This document shows, one piece after another, positions 1 to 7,097 of a DNA stretch of 12,430 nt. Below the pieces are notes generated by a model, which saw only the letters and a list, made by a program, of their open reading frames with translations, did no database searches and was not told where the DNA came from. Position 1 is the first letter of the stretch; the number at the start of each line of letters is the position of its first letter. This DNA comes from Candidatus Atribacteria bacterium. Lineage in GTDB: Bacteria; Atribacterota; Atribacteria; Atribacterales; Atribacteraceae. The DNA is taken from NCBI GenBank assembly GCA_026390275.1, contig JAPLGF010000147.1:1-12430 (forward strand), read 5' to 3'. The position numbers were made by a program, and so were the translations under genes.

Positions 1-59
1 TTTCACCAACCAACTACATCACTCCACTTCCCGACTCGTCCAAAATCACTAATAAACGA

Positions 60-94
60 CCCAGGAAAGACGGTAAGACATGGTCTTTCCTGGG
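60..94 (-). terminator. Perfect 12-bp stem hairpin, probable terminator after the binding-protein pseudogene
   Basis: Positions 60-71 (CCCAGGAAAGAC) are exactly complementary to 83-94, leaving an 11-nt loop. The hairpin lies about 28 nt past the TAG stop of the minus-strand binding-protein remnant. The tract after the stem in the minus direction is only moderately T-rich (TCGTTTATTAG), so this is a weak-tailed intrinsic terminator or an mRNA-end stabilising stem. Positions 1-59 beyond it hold no gene that I can support. Confidence 0.5.
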
Positions 95-121
95 ATCACT
101 CTTAAAAATAACCAGGGGATA

Positions 122-1095
122 CTAGTGTGAACTCCAATATATGTCAGCGATTTTCTGGAGATCGGCCAGTACCTGATCCATCTTGTCGGGTGCCAGGATG
201 AATTCGGCAAATTTGTCAACCGCTTCTTCACAAATATCGGTGGGGGTCGCTTCCCAGAAACGGTTGATCAAACGGTACTTTTTCTCTCCGATCTGTTTCA
301 CTATCTTCTGCATGGGAACAGAGAGAAAATCCGTAGAGGTCTTTTTGTTGGATGGAACAAAACCCAGCAATTTACACCAGTTATACTGCGTTTCCGGGCT
401 CATCCACCAATCAGCGATCTTGAGCGCGGCATCTTTACTGGGAGCATTTTTCCCCAGAAGCATCGGTGCAGCTTCGTAGATGATGACGTTCCCCACTTTG
501 GGATCGATAGCTGGGAGGATGAAAGCACCCACATCTTTCCCCACCGTAAGACCGGCAGCCATGAGTTGCCCCTCGTACCAGTTTCCAATCAGGATCATTC
601 CGGGTCGGTTCGAATCATGAGGTCTTCAAAATAAATGAAGGTCGGCCACCGTCCCTGGACGGTGCTTCCCAGTGGGGTAACCCCATTCGATTTGAGCGTC
701 TCGCAGATCTTTAAAAACTCATCCCAGGTGGCTGGTTCTTTCAACCCATACTTATCAAAAACCGGAATGCTGTAATAGACCACCCAGTAAGCCAGGTTGG
801 TAGGAACCCCAAATACTTTCCCATCGAATTCGAATGCTTTCCGGAACGCTGGATCGTACTCATCCTTCCTCTTTTCCCACATGACCGTGACATCTTCCAC
901 CAAACCCGAATCAACCAGTGGTTTCATCCGAAAATCAGACCACCAGGTAAAAAGCTCCGGAGCCTTGTTGGTGGGAAGTGCCGTTCGAACCGAAGACATA
1001 AAAACATCGGTAGCCGGGAAGGGAGTGGGAACAAAATTTATTCCTAAATCTTTTTTACAAAATTCGGCCATTTTTGTAAATGGCGTTTGCCAATG
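122..1095 (-). pseudogene. Broken ABC transporter extracellular solute-binding protein (family 1, sugar type)
   Basis: Two ORFs in different frames together resemble a family 1 periplasmic sugar-binding protein. The upstream piece (start near 1071, stop at 595) holds the N-lobe, with the ALPTNKAPELFTWWSDFRM and FEFDGKVFGVPTNLAYWV type segments. The downstream piece (598-122) starts at MILIGNWYEG and ends with a natural family-like C-terminus. Two parts are missing. First, the stretch that normally lies between the RTDPE-type segment and MILIGNW, roughly 50 residues in relatives as I remember them, is absent and the frame shifts there through an ATGA overlap. Second, the 5' end is gone: the frame stays open upstream through codons for HWQTPFTK to a TAG at 1096-1098, with no signal peptide or lipobox. 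Intact members have about 400-440 residues; the two pieces add up to about 316. It is probably non-functional. No permease or ATPase partner is present in the window. Confidence 0.8.
1054..1080. repeat. Perfect 9-bp inverted repeat upstream of the small plus-strand gene
   Basis: TTTACAAAA (1054-1062) and TTTTGTAAA (1072-1080) are exact reverse complements around a 9-nt spacer. The repeat ends 47 nt before the ATG of the plus-strand DUF4405-like gene, so it could be an operator or a 5' leader hairpin. It also lies inside the remnant coding sequence of the minus-strand pseudogene and is AT-rich, so chance is a serious alternative. I see no convincing sigma-70 promoter pair next to it. Confidence 0.25.
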
Positions 1096-1127
1096 CTATC
1101 TCAACTTGATAAAAGGGAGAAGAAAAG

Positions 1128-1385
1128 ATGGAAAAATCGATCATTCGGATCCGGGGAGTCATCGCTCTGGTTATGTTTATTCTCATGATATTCATGTTTT
1201 TTACTGGCATTCTCTTATGGCTTGCCACTCGGGGGGTGATGAACAATCCCGCACTATGGAATTTTGCCAGCACCGTCCATCCCTGGACTGGTTTCCTACT
1301 GTTCGCTCTGGGGATCATCCATTTTAGTTTAAATCGAAAGCTTTTTGCGAGCGATCTCAAGGCTCTTCGAAACTCAAAAAAATAA
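1128..1385 (+). CDS. Small two-helix membrane protein, DUF4405-like
   Basis: This 85-residue protein is the only plus-strand gene supported here. It has two hydrophobic helices (about residues 9-33 and 51-68) joined by a short loop containing MNNPALWNFAS. The second helix starts at HPWTG (H51) and carries a second histidine at IIHFSLN (H65), followed by a basic tail. The H-x2-TG...iiH...N pattern fits DUF4405, a small inner-membrane family related in look to cytochrome-b-type helices; heme binding is only a possibility. The start is supported by AGGGAG about 8 nt upstream of the ATG. It converges on mtnA and lies beside the truncated 5' end of the binding-protein pseudogene, so the rearrangement that cut that gene may have brought this one in. 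The function is unknown. Confidence 0.75.
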   Translation: MEKSIIRIRGVIALVMFILMIFMFFTGILLWLATRGVMNNPALWNFASTVHPWTGFLLFALGIIHFSLNRKLFASDLKALRNSKK

Positions 1386-1386
1386 A

Positions 1387-1429
1387 AACCCTCTCTTCTC
1401 CCTACTTTTTTTGAAGAAGTAACGGGGTT
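1387..1429. terminator. Probable bidirectional terminator between convergent genes
   Basis: AACCC (1387-1391) pairs with GGGTT (1425-1429), with further imperfect CTTC/GAAG pairing inside. Read on the minus strand, the closing arm runs into TTTATTTTTTT, a good T-tract for ending mtnA transcription; the mtnA stop lies within the stem. On the plus strand the element follows the DUF4405-like gene by one base, but only an internal T7 run is present. The stem is imperfect. Confidence 0.45.
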
Positions 1430-2477
1430 AAACTTGTTTGAGATTTTCCAGTTTTTCTTCAAAAGGAGAATAGAGAATTCCCTTTTCCGTAATAATACCG
1501 CGGATGAGATCATGAGGAGTGACATCGAAAGCGGGATTCCATACTGTGACTCCTTCCGGAACGATCCGATCCCCTTTCCAACTGGTGACTTCTTCTGGAT
1601 TCCTCTCTTCGATGGGAATATCACTTCCTTTTCGTATCACCGGATCAACGGTGGAAAGAGGAGCAGCAATGTAAAATGGGATGCTATGATAATGGGCAAG
1701 AACCGCTACCGAAAAGGTTCCGATCTTATTTGCCACATCACCGTTGAGGGCAATCCGGTCGGCGCCGACAATGACTTTGTCAACCATCCCGTACGCCATG
1801 AGTGAACCGGCCATACTGTCGGTGATCACTGTAACGGGAATTCCATTTTTTTGGAGCTCAAAAGAGGTCAATCGGGCGCCCTGCAAGAGTGGCCGTGTCT
1901 CATCAGCATAGACCGATATTGTTTTCCGATCTTTTTCAACCGCCCAATAGATGACTCCCAGTGCTGTACCCCAGGCACTGCAGGCCAGCGCCCCGGCATT
2001 ACAATGAGTGAGTATCCGGTCACCGTCTCGGATGATCCGGGATCCGTGTCGAGCAATCTGTTCATTCGTCTCACGGTCTTCATTCTCGATCTTTTTTGCC
2101 TCTTCGATGAGCAACTGTCCACCTTCTTCCAGAGTTCTATTCCTGTCTCGACAGGTACTCCAAATTTTCTTCATGCGGTCCAGTGCCCAAAAGAGGTTCA
2201 CGGCAGTCGGGCGGGTACTTCGAAGTAAAGCATCGATTGCCTCCAGGTTTCGATAAAATTCCGTCTTCCCCTTTTCCATCGATTCCATTGCCCCCAAACA
2301 AATACCGTAAGCGGCACTCACTCCGATGAGAGGTGCTCCTCGCAATCGGAGAGACCGAATCCCTTCTGCAACCACACGAAAATCGCCAGTGGTGCAATAG
2401 ACTTGTTCCCCCGGAAGACGCGTTTGATCCAAAAATGTGACCGTTCTCTCATTCCACTCAATAGTTTTAAGCTTCAA
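1428..2477 (-). CDS. mtnA: S-methyl-5-thioribose-1-phosphate isomerase
   Basis: This cytosolic enzyme converts 5-methylthioribose-1-phosphate to 5-methylthioribulose-1-phosphate in methionine salvage. The 349 residues match the usual family length. Family segments are clear: RGAPLIGVSAAYG (46-58), LTHCNAGALA with the catalytic Cys159, DETRPLLQGARLT (192-204), and the signature VGADRIALNGDVANKIGTF, whose Asp240 is the second catalytic residue. These fit Cys160/Asp240 of the Bacillus enzyme. The start is TTG, preceded by AGGAGGAG 8-11 nt upstream; no ATG fits better. Upstream, 71 bp separate it from the SMEXP-family gene without a convincing terminator, so it is probably the last gene of the lgt-xer-phosphorylase run. 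The phosphorylase two genes upstream could supply its substrate. It differs from eIF2B-type or ribose-1,5-bisphosphate isomerase homologues by the intact NGDVANKIGT motif. Confidence 0.95.
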   Translation of the reverse strand: MKLKTIEWNERTVTFLDQTRLPGEQVYCTTGDFRVVAEGIRSLRLRGAPLIGVSAAYGICLGAMESMEKGKTEFYRNLEAIDALLRSTRPTAVNLFWALDRMKKIWSTCRDRNRTLEEGGQLLIEEAKKIENEDRETNEQIARHGSRIIRDGDRILTHCNAGALACSAWGTALGVIYWAVEKDRKTISVYADETRPLLQGARLTSFELQKNGIPVTVITDSMAGSLMAYGMVDKVIVGADRIALNGDVANKIGTFSVAVLAHYHSIPFYIAAPLSTVDPVIRKGSDIPIEERNPEEVTSWKGDRIVPEGVTVWNPAFDVTPHDLIRGIITEKGILYSPFEEKLENLKQV

Positions 2478-2548
2478 TCTCTTTCACTCCTCCTGTGAAC
2501 AGAAAAATTTTTTTATTTTACCCCGGGGGTTGATTTTTCAGGATCATT

Positions 2549-3010
2549 TTAAAACAAAGAAAAAAGGGTTTTTCCGGAGAGAACCACCGCGCTGACAATG
2601 ACCGAGGCAATGATCAACCCGAGCAAAACATAGGGAAAAGACTTTTTAACCGACCAGCCAAGCAAAAAACAAATCAATGAACCAGTCCAGACACCAGTCA
2701 ACGGGAATGGAATACCGACGAAGATGGCGAGCCCCAGTTCTTCCCATTTTTCATATTTTTCAAATTTTTTCCTGGTATTCAAAACGACCTTCTTCCAAAT
2801 TCTCTCAAACCAGGCATAACGGATAAAAAATTTTACGAGACCGTCAAATAAAAACATCACCACAAAAAAGGGTAACAGGTTAAAAATAAAAGAAAGAGTA
2901 AAAGCTTGCCAAAACGGAATCACCGGGTGGACTAACCAGTAGAGTAATGATCCTCGAATTTCGGTGATCGGTGAGAATCCCAAGATACAGATAAGGAGAG
3001 AAGGGTTCAT
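2549..3010 (-). CDS. SMEXP-family (COG2426, small multi-drug export) membrane protein
   Basis: This 153-residue inner-membrane protein has about four hydrophobic segments. Two conserved family motifs are visible: P-I-T-E-I-R-G at residues 14-20 near the N-terminus, and PFPLTGVWTG at 101-110, matching the P-x-P-x-T-G-x-W-x-G re-entrant-type motif of the family. A charged cytosolic stretch (residues about 73-91, rich in K, R and E) separates the two halves. Despite the family name, a transport substrate has not been firmly shown as far as I know, so the drug-export label is weak. The ATG lies 2 nt after the stop of the phosphorylase gene with only a weak ribosome binding site, which suggests translational coupling. 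Confidence 0.85.
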   Translation of the reverse strand: MNPSLLICILGFSPITEIRGSLLYWLVHPVIPFWQAFTLSFIFNLLPFFVVMFLFDGLVKFFIRYAWFERIWKKVVLNTRKKFEKYEKWEELGLAIFVGIPFPLTGVWTGSLICFLLGWSVKKSFPYVLLGLIIASVIVSAVVLSGKTLFSLF

Positions 3011-3012
3011 GA

Positions 3013-3837
3013 TTACTTCAATCGTCCTACCAGTTCCCGAATGAGCATGGTCAGTTTAGGCTCCGCTTCGTTCGCAGCCTGAATGACAATCTGCTCACTG
3101 ACTTCTTCAATGACTCCATCGACTGCCAGATCCGTGATGCATGACACCCCAAAAACACGCATTCCGGAATGCCGGGCGACAATAACTTCCGGAACTGTTG
3201 ACATCCCCACCGCGTCAGCTCCGATGGCAATCAAGAAACGATATTCGGCAGGAGTTTCAAAGTTCGGTCCAGCCAGCACCACATAAGTACCCTGATGAAT
3301 CCGCATCCCTTTCTCAGTAGCAATGGTCAAGGCAAGCTCCCGAAGTTCAGGATCGTAGACTTTCATCATATCCGGGAAACGCGGACCCAGCTCCGGATCA
3401 TTGGGACCGATCAGGGGGTTATTTCCCATCAGATTGATATGGTCGGCAATGATCATCAGGTCTCCCCGTTTCATATTCCGATTCATCCCGCCAGCGGCAT
3501 TGCTCACCACCAGGGTGTTGATCCCCATCCCTTTCATAACTCGCACTGGAAAGGTCACTGTGACCAGAGAATACCCTTCATAATAATGAAAACGACCCTG
3601 CATCACCATGACTTTTTTCCCGGAAAGCTCACCCAGAATGAGATTCCCATGATGGCTTTCCACGGTAGAAATCGGAAAATGAGGAATATCTTGATAGGGA
3701 ATAACCCGGTCGCATTCCACATCATCCACCAGAGCACCGAGACCGGTTCCCAAAATGATCCCCACTTCTGGCTGAAAGTCAATTCTGTCCTGAATAAAAC
3801 GAACACTCTCCTGAATTTTGGAACGGAGATTTTCCAT
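3013..3837 (-). CDS. Trimeric-type purine nucleoside phosphorylase, possibly acting on methylthioadenosine
   Basis: This cytosolic enzyme would cleave purine nucleosides with phosphate to base plus sugar-1-phosphate. The 274 residues fit the trimeric PNP/MTAP family. Visible elements are GIILGTGLG (26-34, phosphate loop), MQGRFHYYEGY (79-89), VSNAAGGMN (111-119), AGPNFETPAEYR (189-200, with F193 and E194 for base and ribose contacts), and GMSTVPEVIVARH (211-223). At the position of human PNP Asn243 the sequence is SCITDLA, so Asp236 replaces Asn. Asp at this place is the MTAP state and favours 6-aminopurines, which fits the nearby mtnA. The start is the ATG at 3837, because GGAGG sits 7 nt upstream. 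The frame stays open to 3939, but that would overlap xer and add 34 unlike residues. The family call is firm; substrate preference is inferred. Confidence 0.92.
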   Translation of the reverse strand: MENLRSKIQESVRFIQDRIDFQPEVGIILGTGLGALVDDVECDRVIPYQDIPHFPISTVESHHGNLILGELSGKKVMVMQGRFHYYEGYSLVTVTFPVRVMKGMGINTLVVSNAAGGMNRNMKRGDLMIIADHINLMGNNPLIGPNDPELGPRFPDMMKVYDPELRELALTIATEKGMRIHQGTYVVLAGPNFETPAEYRFLIAIGADAVGMSTVPEVIVARHSGMRVFGVSCITDLAVDGVIEEVSEQIVIQAANEAEPKLTMLIRELVGRLK

Positions 3838-3853
3838 CTGAACGCCTCCAGCG

Positions 3854-4756
3854 TTATTTCCTGGGAAAAGATTTCCGATAGGTATCTCGTAGTGCTTTTC
3901 GGCTGACATGGGTGTAGATTTGCGTGGTAACGATATCACTATGTCCCAAAAACTCCTGGACCACCCGGAGGTCAGCCCCGTTTTCTAAAAGATGAGTGGC
4001 AAAAGTATGACGAAGGGTATGAGGAGTGATCCGCTTTTGGATTCCAGCCTGGATGGTATATTTCTTGATGAGGATCCAAACGTTTTGCCTGGTGAGCTGG
4101 TGTCCGGAAGGCCCTACAAAAATTGATGGAGACAAACGCCCTTTTAAAATTTTTTCCCGTCCATCAGCAAAATAACGAAGCAAGGCACTTCGTGCTTCCT
4201 CTCCAAATGGAACCACCCTCTCCTTAAAACCCTTTCCCCACAAACGCAACATCTCATCTTCCAAATCCAGATTGGAAAATTCTAAAGATACCAGTTCACT
4301 CACCCGAAGACCACTGGCATAGAGAAGTTCCAGAATAGCTCGGTCCCGAAGCCCCGTTGCCCGATTGGTGTCCGGTGTCGAAATGAGAAGTTCCACTTCT
4401 TCCAGATCCAGGACATCCGGTATCTTTCTTCGAATTTGGGGTGAATCGAGGAGTTTGGCACAGTTTTCTTTGATTACTTTTTCCCTTACCAGATAACGAA
4501 AGAATGAACGAAGTGCCGAAACCCGGCGAGAAAGAGTGGAGTTGGCAATCCCCTTTTTCGACTCCCCTCGCACATACTGTTCCAGGATTTCTAAATCTAC
4601 CAGGGAGAAGGAAGTGATCTTCTTTTGGCTCACAAAATCACAAAAGGTTTCCACATCTTGTTGATAGGCTGATAGGGTATTGTCCGAAACTCGTTGTTCC
4701 CAATACAGATAATGGAGAAAAGCCTCAGTCCAGCTTTTGAGTTCGTCGGACGGCAT
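3854..4756 (-). CDS. Tyrosine recombinase, XerC/XerD type
   Basis: Site-specific recombinase of the lambda-integrase family, 300 residues, the standard Xer length. The N-terminal SAM-like core-binding domain covers about 8-95 and the catalytic domain about 110-295. All six catalytic residues are present: R151 (ASGLRVSEL), K175 (GKGFKERVVP), H246 and R249 (TPHTLRHTFATHLLENGAD), H272 (LGHSD) and the nucleophile Y281 (IYTHVS). The housekeeping role would be resolving chromosome dimers at dif; nothing here marks it as a phage or integron integrase, and it sits inside a housekeeping run with only 16 nt to the next gene. The ATG has GAGG 5 nt upstream. I cannot decide between XerC and XerD; many deep-branching bacteria have a single Xer (XerA/XerH style). 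Confidence 0.95.
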   Translation of the reverse strand: MPSDELKSWTEAFLHYLYWEQRVSDNTLSAYQQDVETFCDFVSQKKITSFSLVDLEILEQYVRGESKKGIANSTLSRRVSALRSFFRYLVREKVIKENCAKLLDSPQIRRKIPDVLDLEEVELLISTPDTNRATGLRDRAILELLYASGLRVSELVSLEFSNLDLEDEMLRLWGKGFKERVVPFGEEARSALLRYFADGREKILKGRLSPSIFVGPSGHQLTRQNVWILIKKYTIQAGIQKRITPHTLRHTFATHLLENGADLRVVQEFLGHSDIVTTQIYTHVSRKALRDTYRKSFPRK

Positions 4757-4763
4757 ATTTACC

Positions 4764-4856
4764 TCAAAAATAACAATCTCGGGGTAAGTTTAAAAGAGAA
4801 AAACGAAAAAAAATGAAAAGACCACCTGCCAGGCCCAGGGAAAAGAGTTTTTTCAT
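4764..4856 (-). CDS. Possible 30-residue hydrophobic peptide between lgt and xer
   Basis: In the 113-bp gap between lgt and xer, an ATG at 4856 opens a 30-codon frame with a K-K start, a hydrophobic stretch including LAGGLFIFF, and a TGA that overlaps the ribosome binding site of xer. The placement and composition resemble a small membrane peptide. However, there is no good ribosome binding site upstream, and the many Phe codons come from T-rich runs that could equally be the tail of a weak terminator after lgt. No family is recognised. Confidence 0.22.
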   Translation of the reverse strand: MKKLFSLGLAGGLFIFFRFSLLNLPRDCYF

Positions 4857-4869
4857 TACTCTGGTGATA

Positions 4870-5628
4870 TCAGTGTCTTGTCCTGACATGTTGTCTTTTT
4901 AGAATCTCCCGGAGCATCAGCGTCACCATGATGATGATGAGACAGGCGAACTGGGCAGAAGTGAGAATCCCAAATATTGAGAATGGTTCCTCCCGTAAAT
5001 ATTCAATGAGAAAACGGGCGATTCCATAGAGCCATAAATAATTCAGGAAAAGCTCTCCCCGAAAAACCTGGTGCTTCTCCAGGCGAAGGAGAATAAAAAG
5101 AATGACCAGGGAATAGACCAAAGAATACAGTTGGGTCGGAAAACGATACCCGGTCAGGAAAGGAAATTGAACTCCCAACGGAAAAGTCGTGAACGAGCTG
5201 ACCCTTCCGTAACAACAGCCGTTCAGGTAACAACCAATTCGAGCAATGGCATACCCGAGAGCAATTGGAGGGGTACACACATCAAAAAGGGCGGGAAGAG
5301 AGTATTTCTTTTTTACCATGTAAGGGACGGCTAAAAGAATCGCTCCTAACATTCCTCCATAGAAGGTGAGTCCCCCTTCCCGAACCATCAAAATTTCGAT
5401 GAGATGATCTTTATAGAGACTCCAATTCAGGAGAACAAATACCAGGCGGGAACCGATGATGGCTCCAAAAATACAAAGAACGCTCACCTCCACCACGGCA
5501 TCCGGCGTCACCCCGTATTTTGGAGCTCGCCGGACCGCATATATAATACCAACCAGGAAAGCAACTCCCAGCATCACCCCATAGGAATAGACCGGAAACT
5601 GCCCAATATGAAACATAATCCTGTGCAT
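4870..5628 (-). CDS. lgt: Prolipoprotein diacylglyceryl transferase
   Basis: Inner-membrane enzyme that transfers diacylglycerol from phosphatidylglycerol to the lipobox cysteine of prolipoproteins, the first step of lipoprotein maturation. The 252 residues have about seven hydrophobic segments. Family motifs seen are GGLTFYGG (85-92; tyrosine where the E. coli enzyme has His103, a common change outside proteobacteria), ARIGCYLNGCCYG (129-141, with the key Arg130), RFPTQLYSL (162-170) and RFLIEYLREE (205-214, with the second key Arg205). The ATG overlaps the stop of the upstream DUF3048 gene as TAATG, which implies coupled translation and supports this start over an internal ATG at codon 5. 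The gene appears intact. Confidence 0.96.
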   Translation of the reverse strand: MHRIMFHIGQFPVYSYGVMLGVAFLVGIIYAVRRAPKYGVTPDAVVEVSVLCIFGAIIGSRLVFVLLNWSLYKDHLIEILMVREGGLTFYGGMLGAILLAVPYMVKKKYSLPALFDVCTPPIALGYAIARIGCYLNGCCYGRVSSFTTFPLGVQFPFLTGYRFPTQLYSLVYSLVILFILLRLEKHQVFRGELFLNYLWLYGIARFLIEYLREEPFSIFGILTSAQFACLIIIMVTLMLREILKRQHVRTRH

Positions 5629-7091
5629 TACATCACCACCTTGTTGGTTGTACTCACGACTTCAATCCAAGTTTTTCCCTTATTCACTCTTAATTCTCGT
5701 CCATCTTCATAATAAAAACGAGTCTTATCACCGAGGGAATCCTTTTCCCATCGGATAGAAGTCGCTTTCCCATTCAGTAAAATCCAACCAGTTCCTTTCC
5801 CGACAAAAGTAATCTCAATCCGTCCTTCTTCGTCTTTAACCTTCTGTTCGGTGACCTGGATAATGATGTTCGAACAGGTAATCTGTTGTCCGTTCAAGGA
5901 ATCCACATGCGGCCGGCCATTGACAAATCGCTGAAAAACCCTTTGACCGGGATCCCAGACGAATGTTACCCGATAATCCCCGGCATAGCTGATATCGACT
6001 GATCGGGCATCTTGGGTTCCCATTGGTTCATCAGGAGTGCGAATGAGGAAACCACCTGCTTTGATTGGTTTATTATACCCGAAATGCTGTGCTTCATTCC
6101 GAAGGTAGGCAATAGAAGTATACAGGTTGTGGGGTGCTCGGCGTTCCTTGGTTCTCCAGAATGCCTGGTAATGGGAAAATTCGTCTAAGTTGTCCACCTT
6201 CATTTCTTTCAGATACACATAGGCTTCCACGCTCCCCCCGGCGTGGGCAAAGATGGCATTATTTTCCACCGCTTTCATGACAAAATAGGGGCGGGCGCTT
6301 CTGACCGGTCCGACATTATCTGCGTTCTCTTCCCCAAAAATTGCCAGGAAACGGGTGATACCACCTTCCGCCATAATTTCGTAGACGATATCCGCTTTAC
6401 TTAAACCAGATTGAGGGCGGGCCTGGGGGGCATTTTCAATGATGATGGAAATCGGTCTTTTGGAAAAGGGAGACTTACGATCGATGATCCCGCTGGGAGC
6501 AACCAGATCTCCCGTGGCCAGGGTCTCTCCCACCGTACTTTCAATCCGGTTGGCTCCTTGTTCTGCTAAATGGGCTAAACGGGTGGATTGCCCGTTTTCT
6601 TCAAATTTCGACTTCATCGTCGTCTCGGCTACTACTCCCTGCCACTTGAGATTCTCGGGTACATTGATTTCCTCCCCCGGATTGGTTAATTTCGCTCCAG
6701 AAGGAGATCCTTTTTCCAAGATCATCTCCGAATCGGGAAGATCAACCGGCGGTTTGGGAACCGAAACCTGCTCTCTTTTTTGCTCGATCTGGGTTGAGAG
6801 TTCACTCTTCACCGATGGATCAGCGTCAATAGTGTTATTCCGGAGCTCTTTCATGGGATCGAGTTCCGCTACATTCGTCTCCATCGGTTGTTTCATGGTC
6901 GTTACCGGTTTTTTGGGGGATGGAATCTCCAACACCTGGATCACGATAAACTTTTCCAATGGCTTGGGAACATAGTGAACGGATAACCAATAAATGGAAA
7001 GAACAGCCAGAATAGTGAGGTTGATAATTAAGGAAAGGGAAAGAGAAAAAGTCCAAACCTTCTTCTCATTTAAATACGATTTATTGATCAT
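5628..7091 (-). CDS. TonB-like membrane-anchored protein with a C-terminal DUF3048 (YerB-like) domain
   Basis: A 487-residue hybrid. Residues 1-12 are a short basic cytoplasmic tail and about 13-39 form one membrane helix, followed by a VPKP motif. A long low-complexity periplasmic linker (about 41-205) contains IPSPKKP and VPKPPVDLP. The rest is DUF3048. Its N-part (about 208-350) shows RPISIIIENAPQARPQSGL, ADIVYEIMAEGGITRFLAIF, VGPVRSARPYF, AHAGGS and RAPHNLYTS; its C-part (about 370-482) shows YRVTFVWD, the NG-H-D segment, NIIIQ, GRIEI, a WEK segment, TRFYY and KTWIEVV. The N-terminus and linker are what TonB or TolA has, but the beta-domain that contacts outer-membrane receptors is replaced. 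Its gene follows exbD by 6 nt and overlaps lgt. DUF3048 proteins such as Bacillus YerB are extracytoplasmic and of unknown function. The inference is an ExbB/ExbD-driven or ExbB/ExbD-bound envelope protein. Confidence 0.88.
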   Translation of the reverse strand: MINKSYLNEKKVWTFSLSLSLIINLTILAVLSIYWLSVHYVPKPLEKFIVIQVLEIPSPKKPVTTMKQPMETNVAELDPMKELRNNTIDADPSVKSELSTQIEQKREQVSVPKPPVDLPDSEMILEKGSPSGAKLTNPGEEINVPENLKWQGVVAETTMKSKFEENGQSTRLAHLAEQGANRIESTVGETLATGDLVAPSGIIDRKSPFSKRPISIIIENAPQARPQSGLSKADIVYEIMAEGGITRFLAIFGEENADNVGPVRSARPYFVMKAVENNAIFAHAGGSVEAYVYLKEMKVDNLDEFSHYQAFWRTKERRAPHNLYTSIAYLRNEAQHFGYNKPIKAGGFLIRTPDEPMGTQDARSVDISYAGDYRVTFVWDPGQRVFQRFVNGRPHVDSLNGQQITCSNIIIQVTEQKVKDEEGRIEITFVGKGTGWILLNGKATSIRWEKDSLGDKTRFYYEDGRELRVNKGKTWIEVVSTTNKVVM

Positions 7092-7097
7092 AAGGCG

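Noticed and set aside
797..1327. Plus-strand frame of 176 codons across the pseudogene and the small gene
   Set aside because: It is the antisense of the binding protein and an off-frame reading of the small gene; composition is not protein-like.
1055..1624. Long minus-strand frame spanning the plus-strand DUF4405-like gene and the end of mtnA
   Set aside because: It is antisense to the small gene and out of frame with mtnA, has no family-like segments, and crosses the terminator region.
2500..2548. CCCCGGGG palindrome and A/T-rich run between the SMEXP-family gene and mtnA as a terminator
   Set aside because: The palindrome leaves almost no loop and the following minus-strand tract is A-rich, not T-rich, so read-through into mtnA is more likely.
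3838..3939. 34-residue N-terminal extension of the phosphorylase
   Set aside because: It overlaps the 3' end of xer, is unlike the family, and the ATG at 3837 has a well-spaced GGAGG.
3854..4756. Xer-type recombinase as a mark of an integrated element
   Set aside because: It has standard Xer length and motifs, sits in a housekeeping gene run, and no att-like repeats, tRNA or phage genes are nearby.
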